This document shows, in pieces, positions 44,313-52,993 of a stretch of 64,000 nucleotides of DNA. The position numbers and the translations under genes are program-made. The notes below the pieces were generated by a model. The model searched no databases, was not told where the DNA came from, and saw only the letters and a list, made by a program, of their open reading frames with translations. Origin of the DNA: Chryseobacterium camelliae (GTDB lineage: Bacteria > Bacteroidota > Bacteroidia > Flavobacteriales > Weeksellaceae). Numbering within the stretch: position 1 is the first letter of the stretch; the number at the start of each line of letters is the position of its first letter. Location of the stretch: positions 434,001 to 498,000 of the forward strand of contig NZ_CP022986.1 in assembly GCF_002770595.1 (NCBI RefSeq), given 5' to 3'.

Positions 44313-45845
44313 TTATTCAACTGCTGAATCTTCTTCAGGATCAATTCTCTGGAGGTCTTTGACTGTCGGTCCGGTAAGCACTTTTCCGTTCACATTGAAC
44401 CTTGATCCGTGGCAGGGACAATCCCAGGAGATTTCTGCGCTGTTCCACCGTACCTCACATAAAGCATGGGGACAGGTGCTCTTTACCAGGTGCACTGTCC
44501 CCCCCTTTTCTTTGTACAAGGCAAAAGATTCACCTTCATATTGAACTACTTTGGCTTCACCTTCACTGATTTCGGCAAGCGATGTAATCTTCTCCCTGAA
44601 TAGTTTGTCTTTCACAAAATCAAATGCCACTACGGCATTTTCCTTGACAAAATCCGTAAATCCTGCTACAGGCTTGATCCTTGAAGGACTGAAAAGATGT
44701 TCATATGTACTGGATCCATGGACGATGATATCAGTCAGGATCTGGGAAGTAAGAGTCCCGAAGATCATTCCGTTCCCCCTGAATCCTGTAGATACATAAA
44801 TCCTTCCGCTGCTTGACGGAAGCTTCCCGATATACGGAAAACCGTCAGACGGCTCATAATACTGGCTCGACCAGCTGTAATGTACCGTTTCTACGTCAAA
44901 ATGTTCCCGGACATAGTTTTCAAGCCTTGAAAAGCATTCTCCGGTATCTTCCTCATGACCGGTCTTATGGTCCTCGCCGCCTGCGATAAGCAGCTGCTGC
45001 CCGTCAATTTCCTGGAAACGGTAGTACCGGTAAGGATCGCAAAGGTCATAACCCAGCTCCTTCTCCTGAGGTTCTTCCTTCATGCTGAAAGCCATGGCAT
45101 AACTCCTGTACGGAGCATTCATGGTATGAAGGATGCTGATTCCGGGTGGGATATGCGTCGCATAGATCACATGCATAGCCTGCACTGTTCCTTTTGTAGT
45201 ATTCAGCTGAACAAAATCTTCCTGTTCATCATGGCTTTCACAAAGGCAATCCTCATGAATTACCCCTCCCGCATTCCGGAATGCTTCACTTAAAGCCCGG
45301 ATGTACTTTATCGGATGGAACTGTGCCTGATCGGGGATCATCACTGCATCCTTGAAAGGAATCGGGAACGGTACCTCACGGGTATAAAGCATCTCATGCC
45401 CGACCTTATAAGCACCGTCTACAATGTCAGCCAGTTCTTTCTGCTGTTTATCGTCGAGTGCGAAAAGGTATCCCTTTTTCCTCATGAAATCACAGTCGAT
45501 TCCATATTTCTGAATATTATTCTCTATAATAGAAATGGCTTCCTGTCCGGCTCCTGCAAATAATTTTGCATTGTCAAGCCCAAAATCGCTGATCGCCTGG
45601 GAAAATGTCGTATCGAAAAAATCGTTCAGATGCGCGGTAGTACCACCGGTAGTCCCGAATCCGATATTGGAGGCTTCCAGAATGATGCATCTTTTCCCTG
45701 ATTCCTGTAGTTTGATGGCGGTGGAAATACCGGTGATCCCTCCGCCTACGATCGCAACATCAAATAATTGCCCCATAGCGCTTTCCGAAGGAAATCTTTT
45801 GATTTCTTCCTGCCATATGCTTTTTCTTGCACCGTCTCTGTACAT
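44313..45845 (-). CDS. FAD-dependent oxidoreductase with C-terminal Rieske domain
   Basis: 510 residues. DAO-type flavoprotein: the FAD dinucleotide site VAIVGGGITGISTAIKL near residue 29 and the later GFRGNGMIFGTLTSQIL region. The last 90 residues are a Rieske [2Fe-2S] domain, with ligands Cys/His in STCPHALCE and Cys/His in DCPCHGSRF, followed by KVLTGP. This fusion oxidises an unknown amine or similar substrate and passes electrons through the iron-sulfur centre. It belongs to the leftward stress cluster, upstream of DUF6766. Confidence 0.92.
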   Translation of the reverse strand: MYRDGARKSIWQEEIKRFPSESAMGQLFDVAIVGGGITGISTAIKLQESGKRCIILEASNIGFGTTGGTTAHLNDFFDTTFSQAISDFGLDNAKLFAGAGQEAISIIENNIQKYGIDCDFMRKKGYLFALDDKQQKELADIVDGAYKVGHEMLYTREVPFPIPFKDAVMIPDQAQFHPIKYIRALSEAFRNAGGVIHEDCLCESHDEQEDFVQLNTTKGTVQAMHVIYATHIPPGISILHTMNAPYRSYAMAFSMKEEPQEKELGYDLCDPYRYYRFQEIDGQQLLIAGGEDHKTGHEEDTGECFSRLENYVREHFDVETVHYSWSSQYYEPSDGFPYIGKLPSSSGRIYVSTGFRGNGMIFGTLTSQILTDIIVHGSSTYEHLFSPSRIKPVAGFTDFVKENAVVAFDFVKDKLFREKITSLAEISEGEAKVVQYEGESFALYKEKGGTVHLVKSTCPHALCEVRWNSAEISWDCPCHGSRFNVNGKVLTGPTVKDLQRIDPEEDSAVE

Positions 45846-45873
45846 GATTGTATTGTTTTAGTTTATAAAATGA

Positions 45874-46029
45874 TCAGTAATGCCTGATCCCTATCGTGTC
45901 ATTCACTGTCCTTTCGGCCGGGTCTGATTGTTCTGTTCTCACAGGCTCATCCTCTTCGATCTCGCATTCCGCACATAAGTTCAGGCTCATCAGACCCAGG
46001 ATACTCAGAATTAATGTTGTTGTTTTCAT
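45874..46029 (-). CDS. Small exported peptide of unknown function
   Basis: 51 residues from the ATG at 46029 (MKTTTLILSILGLMSLNLCAEC). A clear signal peptide is followed by a short acidic tail (EIEEDEPVRTEQSDPAER). There is no family match. Placed between the SDR and FAD/Rieske genes in the same direction, so probably translated as part of the stress island; a signal peptide makes it more believable than a random short frame. Confidence 0.55.
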   Translation of the reverse strand: MKTTTLILSILGLMSLNLCAECEIEEDEPVRTEQSDPAERTVNDTIGIRHY

Positions 46030-46056
46030 ATCATATTTGTTATCAGTGATATTCAC

Positions 46057-46800
46057 TTATCCGTTCACTACGATCCCGCCATTGGGATGCAGTACCTGGC
46101 CGGTAATCTGAGCAGCATCATCTGAAGCCAGGAACAGGAAACTGGAAGCTACTTCCTCCGGAGTTGCATTTCTCTCGAAAGGCGGCTTATTCGGATCATC
46201 TTCTTCCTCTCCGAAGGTGTCTTTGGTAAGCGGTGTCGCTACCGGACCCGGAGCAACGGCATTGACGCGGATGTTTTTAGGTTTGGACTGTAAAGCCAGT
46301 GAGCGGGTAAATGCCACAATGGCTCCTTTGGTTGCCGAATAATCCACCAGCTCTTCATGGCCCTGATAGGCCGTGGCAGAGGTGGTATTGATGACACTGC
46401 TGCCGGATGAAAGATAAGGAAAGACTTCTTTGGTCAGCATGATCATACCAATGATATTAGCATCAAAAGTTTTCCTGATGTTTTCTACTTCCAGTTTTTC
46501 AATGTCATCGCATGGTGTTTGTGTTCCTGCATTGTTGACAAGAATATCTATTTTCCCGAATGCATCAGCTGCCTGTTTTGCTGCCTGTTTACAGAATTCA
46601 TGGTCACTGATATCTCCCGGTATGATGATGCATTTACGGTTCATAGACTCAATCTCCTTCTGTACTTCTTCGGCTCTTTCCCTGTCCTCGTGATAAATGA
46701 TCGCGATATCGGCTCCTTCTTTGGCGAACCGTAAAGATACCGCCTTACCGATTCCACTGTCTCCTCCTGTGATCAATACCGATTTATTCTCTAATCTCAT
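46057..46800 (-). CDS. Short-chain dehydrogenase/reductase (YghA-like)
   Basis: 247 residues, classical SDR: NAD(P) motif LITGGDSGIGKAV (TGxxxGIG), NNAG at about residue 88, catalytic Ser in INTTSATAYQG and the YxxxK pair in DYSATKGAIVAFTR. The FGEEEDDPNKPPFERNATPEE loop is typical of the YhdF/YghA group induced under stress. It reduces or oxidises an unknown carbonyl or alcohol substrate. It begins 5 bp after the next SDR gene. Confidence 0.93.
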   Translation of the reverse strand: MRLENKSVLITGGDSGIGKAVSLRFAKEGADIAIIYHEDRERAEEVQKEIESMNRKCIIIPGDISDHEFCKQAAKQAADAFGKIDILVNNAGTQTPCDDIEKLEVENIRKTFDANIIGMIMLTKEVFPYLSSGSSVINTTSATAYQGHEELVDYSATKGAIVAFTRSLALQSKPKNIRVNAVAPGPVATPLTKDTFGEEEDDPNKPPFERNATPEEVASSFLFLASDDAAQITGQVLHPNGGIVVNG

Positions 46801-46805
46801 ACAAT

Positions 46806-47603
46806 TTATTTTTCTGTTTTTGGTTTCTGCATTTCTGACATTCTGTGGGCAGCCATACTGTCTGTTGTGATATTGGTCATGGCAACCATCATTTTATTTT
46901 TTACTCCTGAAACTATTTTGTCATCACCGTTCATCAGGGCATCGAAGCCGTCCTTAGCTACCTCTTCCGGTGAAGAAAGGTTGCCCGGATCTTCCAATAT
47001 CTTGCTTTCGTTCATGCCGGCTTTATTGAAAAAGTCGGTTGCTGTAGGACCAGGCAAAAGTGCTGTTACAGTGATTCCCGTATCTTTCAGCTCTTCGCGG
47101 ATGGCCTCAGACCATGACAGGACGAATGCTTTGGTTCCGTGGTATACGGAATGCCAGGGCCCGGGTGCCTTGCTGGCTATGGATGCCAGATTGAGGATTT
47201 TTCCGGAACCTTTTGCTATCCGGTCTTTCAGAAAGAGTTTAGTGAGTATGATTACCGAAAGGATATTCAGGTTCACGATATTGATCTCTTTCTGTATATC
47301 GGTGTCAATGAATTTACCGTAAGCGCCCTGTCCCGCATCATTGACCAGAACCGAAGGGCTTATGCCGTTCGCTTCCAGCTCAGTATATATTTCATATACC
47401 TGATCCTGGCTGAAAAGGTCTTTGCAGATGACGGTAACTCTAGCCCCAAGTGACTTAAATTCTTCTGCCTTGTGATTCAGTTGCTGCTCATCTCTGGAGA
47501 CGATAGCAAGGTCATACCCGTTTTTGGCCAGCAGCTTGGCCAGCTCATACCCGATGCCGCTTGTAGCACCGGTAACCAGAGCATATTCATTTTTACGTTC
47601 CAT
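46806..47603 (-). CDS. Short-chain dehydrogenase/reductase (DltE-like)
   Basis: 265 residues. TGATSGIGYELAKLL at the NAD(P) site, VNDAGQGAYGKF in place of the NNAG region (aspartate for the second asparagine, a common variant), Ser in LNLASIASKAP and the catalytic YHGTKAFVLSW. It belongs to the SDR group of DltE or YqjQ relatives with unknown substrates. A CinA-like gene lies 5 bp upstream and another SDR 5 bp downstream, so all three are one transcript. Confidence 0.92.
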   Translation of the reverse strand: MERKNEYALVTGATSGIGYELAKLLAKNGYDLAIVSRDEQQLNHKAEEFKSLGARVTVICKDLFSQDQVYEIYTELEANGISPSVLVNDAGQGAYGKFIDTDIQKEINIVNLNILSVIILTKLFLKDRIAKGSGKILNLASIASKAPGPWHSVYHGTKAFVLSWSEAIREELKDTGITVTALLPGPTATDFFNKAGMNESKILEDPGNLSSPEEVAKDGFDALMNGDDKIVSGVKNKMMVAMTNITTDSMAAHRMSEMQKPKTEK

Positions 47604-47608
47604 GTGGT

Positions 47609-48109
47609 TTATTTTAAAATTAACAGCTGATTGATCTCACTCTTAAAGCAGCCCAGGATAAATTCTGTATAATACAGCTGTGCATTCAGCGCCTGGGTTT
47701 TAGGATGAAGCTCAAGTTTTTTGGTAACCACTACTTCTCCTCTGAAGGAAATACAGTAGTAGGCAAAAATTTTATACAGCGAACTCCGGTTAGGCGTGCA
47801 GTATCCCGTAGTGGCAATAGACCAGTCGGTTTCAAAAAGCCTGGCCACATTCAGGGCCATAGTCTTTGCAATATTTTCTGATACACAGTCACACTCTTCC
47901 GCCTCCTGTTTGTCGACCTGAAGAAGTTTTACTTTTTCAGACAAAGCATACGCCGTAACTCCTCCCCTGTAAAATAGGGAGGCATTCGGCATTTGTGAAA
48001 AGGCTAACTGTAAAAAGCCTGACGTCACACTTTCTGCTACAGAGACGCTCTGATCAGCTGTGATCAGCGAATGGCTTATGTATTCTAAAAGATTCTTCTG
48101 AAAATCCAT
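47609..48109 (-). CDS. CinA C-terminal-like (nicotinamide-nucleotide amidase family) protein
   Basis: 166 residues. Stand-alone CinA C-terminal domain as in PncC: SVSVAESVTSGFLQLAFS (catalytic serine region, SESxTGG-like but with VTSG in place of TGG), YRGGVTAYALSEKVKLL and IATTGYCTPN. The altered glycine motif may lower or change the amidase activity that recycles NMN. It is in a run of stress genes, not with NAD genes, and may have another role. Confidence 0.85.
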   Translation of the reverse strand: MDFQKNLLEYISHSLITADQSVSVAESVTSGFLQLAFSQMPNASLFYRGGVTAYALSEKVKLLQVDKQEAEECDCVSENIAKTMALNVARLFETDWSIATTGYCTPNRSSLYKIFAYYCISFRGEVVVTKKLELHPKTQALNAQLYYTEFILGCFKSEINQLLILK

Positions 48110-48157
48110 AACATCATATTTAGGTGGTTTGTTGGGTGATAGATCTCTCTGACGGGT

Positions 48158-49324
48158 TTATTTCCACGGATCAAGGACTACTTTTACGCAGCCGTCATCC
48201 TTCTTATCGAAAATTTCGTACCCTTTGGATACTTCATCCAGCGAGAGGCGGTGGGTAATGATGTCATCCAGGACTACCCTTCCGGACTGTATATGGTCCA
48301 TAAGCTCATCGATGATCGGATGTACATTACACTGGCCTGCCTTGATGGTTATTCCTTTGTCAAAAATCTGCCCAAGCTTGAAATTGTCATAATTCACCGG
48401 GTATACTCCGACAATGGAAACAATCCCGCCGCGTTTCACGGCACTCATACAGGCTTCAAGAACCTTAATGGACCCTTTCTCAAAATTTACGACGGCTTTT
48501 GCCCTGTCCAGAAGGTTTCTTTCCGGCTCAAAACCTACAGCATCAATACAGACATCGGCGCCTCTTCCGTGGGTCAGGTCCCGGATCTTTTCTATGGTGC
48601 TTTCAGCATCTTCCCAAAGGATGGTTTCGCAGCCGGTCAGCTTTTTAATCTGGTCCAGCCTGTATTGCAGGGTATCTACAACAATAATTTTCCCGGCATT
48701 ATAAAGGATAGCACTTTTCACTGCCATGGAACCCACTGGCCCCGCTCCGAAAATAGCTACGGTTTCCCCGCCTTTCAGTTCACCCCATTTAACGCCGGTA
48801 TACCCTGTCGGGAAGATATCCGTAAGGAATAGCACCTGCTCATCCGTTAAGTTATCGGGGACAATCCTCGGTCCGAAATGAGCGTAAGGAACCCGCACAT
48901 ATTGGGCCTGTCCGCCGTCATATCCTCCATAGAGATCCGTATATCCGAACAGCGCACCCCCTTTTTCAGTGAAAATGCCGCCTTCCGGGCCGTAAAATTC
49001 AGGATTGCTGTGTTCACAGGCTACAGGAAGGTCGTTCTGGCAGAAATGGCAGCTTCCGCATGCCACCGGGAATGGGACTACTACCCGGTCGCCAACTTTT
49101 AGGTTGGTGATATTTTTTCCTGTTTCTTCCACAATCCCCATGAATTCATGGCCCATCACCATAGGACGTGCCTGAGGAATCCCGCCTGAGTAAATATGAA
49201 GATCGCTCCCGCATATTGCAGTAGAAGTTACTTTTAAAATTATATCATTGGCATCCTGGATCTGCGGATCATCTATCGTATCACATGTAATATGGCCAGG
49301 TGCATGAAAAACTGCCGCTTTCAT
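48158..49324 (-). CDS. Zinc-dependent alcohol dehydrogenase (formaldehyde dehydrogenase-like)
   Basis: 388 residues of the MDR family. Catalytic zinc site Cys in TAICGSDLHIYSG with HEFMGIVEE; structural zinc cysteines in ACGSCHFCQNDLPVACEHS; Rossmann motif VAIFGAGPVGSMAV. Its best match by eye is the glutathione-independent formaldehyde dehydrogenase/threonine dehydrogenase-like group (DAVGFEPERNLLDRAKAV, with an insertion of about 20 residues). It probably detoxifies an aldehyde or uses a polyol. Part of the leftward stress island, 36 bp downstream of the catalase. Confidence 0.92.
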   Translation of the reverse strand: MKAAVFHAPGHITCDTIDDPQIQDANDIILKVTSTAICGSDLHIYSGGIPQARPMVMGHEFMGIVEETGKNITNLKVGDRVVVPFPVACGSCHFCQNDLPVACEHSNPEFYGPEGGIFTEKGGALFGYTDLYGGYDGGQAQYVRVPYAHFGPRIVPDNLTDEQVLFLTDIFPTGYTGVKWGELKGGETVAIFGAGPVGSMAVKSAILYNAGKIIVVDTLQYRLDQIKKLTGCETILWEDAESTIEKIRDLTHGRGADVCIDAVGFEPERNLLDRAKAVVNFEKGSIKVLEACMSAVKRGGIVSIVGVYPVNYDNFKLGQIFDKGITIKAGQCNVHPIIDELMDHIQSGRVVLDDIITHRLSLDEVSKGYEIFDKKDDGCVKVVLDPWK

Positions 49325-49360
49325 AATATTACTATTTAGTGTTTGATGTTTACTTTTTCT

Positions 49361-51496
49361 TTACGAATTCCTTTCAAGCTCCAGGTCCCAGACCCTGTGA
49401 TTCGCAATGGCATTGATGAACTTTGTTGCCTGGTCTGCATCTTCCGACGTAATGATCGCAGGATCTTCATGCTGCCTCATGGAAGGATTGCTGAGGTTAT
49501 AGATAGCCTCTGTACCTTCTCCGAAATAAATGGATTTACAGTGCTTATAGGCATCGTTGATGAAGCTCAGCACAAGGTGTTTATTTTCGGCGTTCATCAG
49601 CTGTAAAGTGGACTGCTCGCCGGCACAGATGTACAGGGCATCAAAGCAAACACTACCCGTTGTGGTCAGGGAATGCTTCGGAACCAATACAGATCCGTCA
49701 TGCGCAGTAATAGGAGCTACACTGGTTCCTATAATTTCCACTACAGCTCCTTTTCCTTCCAGCGTAATCATCAGCTCTTTAGCGGCTGCTCCGTCAGCCC
49801 CGTTGGCCATTATAAAACCTACTTTACGGCTGCTGATCGTATTTTTGATGGTATTCATCATGCTTAATGCTTCCGAATATTTGGTTTCCGGCTCTCTTTC
49901 CTCGCTCTGCAGTGTAGCAGGATCAGCATCTGCCGGGATACTCTGATTTGGCATGTCCAGAGCCAGTACTTCAACCCCCAGTTTTTGCGCTACATTGGCG
50001 GCCAGGACCTGGTCAACATAGGCCAGCTGGGATACCATCCTTTCGCGGATTGCCGGAATGGTTACTTTCGACAGTTCAAAAACAAGGGCATTCTGAAGGT
50101 GCATTTTTTCCGGTTCCGACTGGCTGTTGTAAAACAGTTTAGCCTGCGAATAATGGTCCACAAAGCTCCTGCTTCTCCTTCTTACTTTAGGGCCGGAAAC
50201 GGTTTCCTGGTGAGAAGCAAAACCATCTTCAGACATCATGGCCTGGAACGGGCAGCCTCCGCCCATGGAATTGGGATGATAACTTACTTTCCCTTTATCA
50301 ATCTGTTGCCTCATGTAGCCTTCGCGCTGGTTGTTGTGAACCGTTTTGACGGAACGGTTAATCGGGATCTCATGGAAATTAGGTGAACCGAGCCTGATCA
50401 GCTGCGTGTCGGTATAAGAGAAAAGCCTTCCCTGTAACAGAGGATCATTGCTGAAATCTATTCCGGGAACGACATGGCCCGGGTGGAAAGCAATCTGTTC
50501 CGTTTCACAGAAAAAATTATCCGGGTTCTTATTCAGGGTAATGGTTCCTACCAGTTCAACAGGCACCACTTCTTCAGGGATGATTTTGGTAGGGTCAAGA
50601 AGGTCAAAATCAAATTGGTCTTCATCTTCTTCCGGAATAACCTGAACCCCGAAATCCCATTCAGGATACTGGCCGTTCTCAATAGCTTCCCAAAGATCAC
50701 GTCTGTGGAAATCCGGGTCAAGCCCTGAAATTTTCTGGGCTTCGTCCCAGGCTACGGAATGGACCCCAAGTCTGGGTTTGAAATGGAATTTAACGAAATG
50801 TGCCTTACCTTCATCATTGATAAACCTGAAAGAATGCACTCCAAAACCTTCCATCATCCTGTAGCTTCGCGGAATGGACCTGTCACTCATGACCCACATG
50901 ATCATATGCATGCTTTCCGGCACCAGCGAGATGAAATCCCAGAATGTATCATGGGCAGAAGCTGCCTGCGGGATTTCATTGTCCGGCTCCGGCTTCAGGG
51001 CATGGACAAGATCGGGGAATTTGATGGCATCCTGGATAAAGAATACCGGTATATTGTTCGCAACAAGATCATAGTTTCCTTCATCAGTATAGAATTTTAC
51101 GGCAAATCCCCTTACGTCCCTGGCCAGGTCGGTACTTCCCCTGTTTCCTGCTACCGTTGAAAAACGGATGAAGACAGGCGTTTCCTTTTCTGTATCCGTC
51201 AGAAATTTAGCTTTCGTATATTTTGAAAGGCTTTTGGTAAGCTTAAAAACACCGTGCGCTCCCGAGCCACGGGCATGAACGACTCTCTCAGGAATCCGTT
51301 CATGATCGAAATGCGTCATTTTTTCCCTGAAGATGAAATCTTCCATCAGTGTAGGGCCACGGTCGCCGGCGGTAAGGGAATCCTGATCATTATTGATTTT
51401 CAGTCCCTGGTTGGTAGTCAGTTTTTCGTTTTCGTTGGATACGCTGTGCTGATCCAGCTGGTCGGTTTTTTTGTTGTTTGGTGTGAAGTCTTTCAT
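49361..51496 (-). CDS. katE: Large-subunit heme catalase
   Basis: 711 residues, the size of HPII-type catalases. Heme pocket: active-site histidine in RVVHARGSGAHG near residue 75, asparagine in DLVANNIPVFF, proximal tyrosine in LFSYTDTQLIRLG. Residues from about 560 form the extra flavodoxin-like/DJ-1-type C-terminal domain (KVGFIMANGADGAAAK). It breaks down hydrogen peroxide in the cytoplasm, typically in stationary-phase or stress responses. Its place in a cluster with Dps/ferritin-like and stress-induced genes fits. Confidence 0.95.
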   Translation of the reverse strand: MKDFTPNNKKTDQLDQHSVSNENEKLTTNQGLKINNDQDSLTAGDRGPTLMEDFIFREKMTHFDHERIPERVVHARGSGAHGVFKLTKSLSKYTKAKFLTDTEKETPVFIRFSTVAGNRGSTDLARDVRGFAVKFYTDEGNYDLVANNIPVFFIQDAIKFPDLVHALKPEPDNEIPQAASAHDTFWDFISLVPESMHMIMWVMSDRSIPRSYRMMEGFGVHSFRFINDEGKAHFVKFHFKPRLGVHSVAWDEAQKISGLDPDFHRRDLWEAIENGQYPEWDFGVQVIPEEDEDQFDFDLLDPTKIIPEEVVPVELVGTITLNKNPDNFFCETEQIAFHPGHVVPGIDFSNDPLLQGRLFSYTDTQLIRLGSPNFHEIPINRSVKTVHNNQREGYMRQQIDKGKVSYHPNSMGGGCPFQAMMSEDGFASHQETVSGPKVRRRSRSFVDHYSQAKLFYNSQSEPEKMHLQNALVFELSKVTIPAIRERMVSQLAYVDQVLAANVAQKLGVEVLALDMPNQSIPADADPATLQSEEREPETKYSEALSMMNTIKNTISSRKVGFIMANGADGAAAKELMITLEGKGAVVEIIGTSVAPITAHDGSVLVPKHSLTTTGSVCFDALYICAGEQSTLQLMNAENKHLVLSFINDAYKHCKSIYFGEGTEAIYNLSNPSMRQHEDPAIITSEDADQATKFINAIANHRVWDLELERNS

Positions 51497-51553
51497 ATCA
51501 ATTCATATGGTTTGTGGTGTGTTATGGTGATCAGCCTATGCTGTTGCAGAAGG

Positions 51554-51919
51554 TTATTTTTCTGCATCCTGAATAAGCTTGCTGATAATTTTGTTACGGT
51601 ACTCTTCTTCCTTCAGGACTTTCTGATAGGCGGTTTTTGCATACAGGGAGAAAGAGGGATTATCCATCTTTATTTCTGCTTCCAGATCCGGAAGGCCGGT
51701 TTGGTCATGATTGCCCACATCCAGGATATATTCTTGAATATAATGATCAATAACGCCCCTGATCACCTCACAGTGGGTGCTGACCTTGATTTTTTCCAGG
51801 GACTGGATTAAAAAGGCGGTGACTCCGTAGGAGTTAACGGTACCCGGAAATGAAGATTGGTATTCATCTTTCTGATCAGGGAGTCCGGAAAGTGGTAAAG
51901 CGTCGTTTTCAGGGATCAT
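51554..51919 (-). CDS. Hypothetical protein in stress island
   Basis: 121 residues, soluble, mixed alpha/acidic (QEYILDVGNHDQTGLPDLEAEIK, KVLKEEEYRNKIISKLIQDAE). No family recognised. It lies 57 bp upstream of katE and 17 bp after another hypothetical gene, all leftward. Length and codon use are consistent with a real gene. Confidence 0.65.
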   Translation of the reverse strand: MIPENDALPLSGLPDQKDEYQSSFPGTVNSYGVTAFLIQSLEKIKVSTHCEVIRGVIDHYIQEYILDVGNHDQTGLPDLEAEIKMDNPSFSLYAKTAYQKVLKEEEYRNKIISKLIQDAEK

Positions 51920-51936
51920 ACAGTGTATCAGGTTTA

Positions 51937-52239
51937 TCAGTTATCAGATGCGTGAAGGAAGGTCTCGAAATGCCTGAGGTCTTTCTTGTTTTTAATGGTC
52001 AGGCAGAACATGATCTGTTCAGGTTCTTCAAAACCAATATTCTGAAAACGGTCGAAGCAGGCAATCTGCGCCTGTACATTTTCTATATCCGTTTCCTTGA
52101 GGATAATGAAGAGCAGGAAAACATGGTCCTTTATTTCTTTTGCATATACGGTTGCGTCTTTTTCAAAGCAGTTTCCCCGATGGTTTACCTGGATAAAATG
52201 CTCAGACTTCAGTGTTTTTACTATTTGTTGGCAGTTCAT
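51937..52239 (-). CDS. Hypothetical protein in stress island
   Basis: 100 residues from the ATG at 52239 (MNCQQIVKTLKSEHF). The open frame extends to an ATG at 52293, but that codon sits inside the terminator of the upstream gene, so I use the downstream start. Cysteines at MNC, GNCFEK, IACFDRF and MFCLTIK might bind metal or be redox-active. No family recognised. Confidence 0.62.
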   Translation of the reverse strand: MNCQQIVKTLKSEHFIQVNHRGNCFEKDATVYAKEIKDHVFLLFIILKETDIENVQAQIACFDRFQNIGFEEPEQIMFCLTIKNKKDLRHFETFLHASDN

Positions 52240-52259
52240 ACCGTAAGTATTCAGGGTTA

Positions 52260-52299
52260 AAAACAAGCCATACAGAACAGAAATCTGTTCCATATGGCT
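52260..52299 (-). terminator. Terminator of the DUF892 gene
   Basis: The stem AGCCATA/TATGGCT extends to 15 pairs with two mismatches around an AAAT loop; on the minus strand it is followed by TGTTTTT. It lies 10 bp after the DUF892 stop. Confidence 0.8.
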
Positions 52300-52309
52300 T
52301 TAAGTAAAA

Positions 52310-52921
52310 CTAATCTTCTTGTTCTGCATCAAAATTGATGAATGTCTCTGCGATGTCCGTAAGATTGTAATCTGTATCTTCTTCTTCCTGCAGTGTTTTT
52401 TCCAGAAGGTCGGCCACTTTATCATGTCCCATGGTAATAGCCAGCTGAGCAAGTCCGCCGTAGGTGGCAATCTCGTAATGCTCCACTTTCTGTGCGGCAA
52501 TGATTAATGCGGCATCACGGGTCATGCTGCCTTCTTCTGTTGATTTAATGATTTCCTCACCTTCCCTGATGATACCTTTGATGGCCTCGCATTCTTTTTT
52601 CTCTGGAGTTTCCTCAAGGAGCCTGAATATTTTTTCAAGGCGGCTTACATGCTTCTGGGTTTGAAGCTGATGGTCTTCAAAAGCTTCTTTCAGCTCTTCC
52701 GTGGTTGCCGCTTCCTGCATTTTTCCCAGTGCTTCGATAATCGCATTTTCTGCGAAATAAATATCTTTCAGGGCGCTCAAAAAGAATTTATGCAGCGGTG
52801 AGTTTTTCATTTTGTCTTCATTGACCGTTGCATTGTCTACCTGTGTTGTTTTTTTTGAAGATGCCGTTGCAGGAGAATTGCTGCCGGCTGTGGTGTTAGT
52901 ATCTGTTGTTTTAGTTGCCAT
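52310..52921 (-). CDS. DUF892 ferritin-like protein (YciE/YciF family)
   Basis: 203 residues. About 40 low-complexity residues (rich in T, N, S, K) are followed by the DUF892 four-helix domain: LHKFFLSALKDIYFAENAIIEAL, AFEDHQLQTQKHVSRLEKIF, AAQKVEHYEIATYGGLAQLA and LLEKTLQEEEDTDYNLTDIA. Ligands of a dimetal site are present in all four helices. YciF-type proteins accumulate under osmotic and general stress. The disordered N-terminus is unlike E. coli YciF. Followed by a terminator, so it is not coupled to downstream genes. Confidence 0.92.
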   Translation of the reverse strand: MATKTTDTNTTAGSNSPATASSKKTTQVDNATVNEDKMKNSPLHKFFLSALKDIYFAENAIIEALGKMQEAATTEELKEAFEDHQLQTQKHVSRLEKIFRLLEETPEKKECEAIKGIIREGEEIIKSTEEGSMTRDAALIIAAQKVEHYEIATYGGLAQLAITMGHDKVADLLEKTLQEEEDTDYNLTDIAETFINFDAEQED

Positions 52922-52948
52922 AATGTGAAGTGGTGTTTGATGGATAAA

Positions 52949-52981
52949 GATTACCTCTTTAAAAATAGTAAAGAGGTAATC
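52949..52981 (-). terminator. Terminator of the KGG-motif gene
   Basis: A 12-bp perfect stem (GATTACCTCTTT/AAAGAGGTAATC) with a 9-nt loop, followed by TTT on the minus strand. It lies 13 bp after the stop codon of the KGG gene. Confidence 0.8.
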
Positions 52982-52993
52982 GTTTAAATAGAA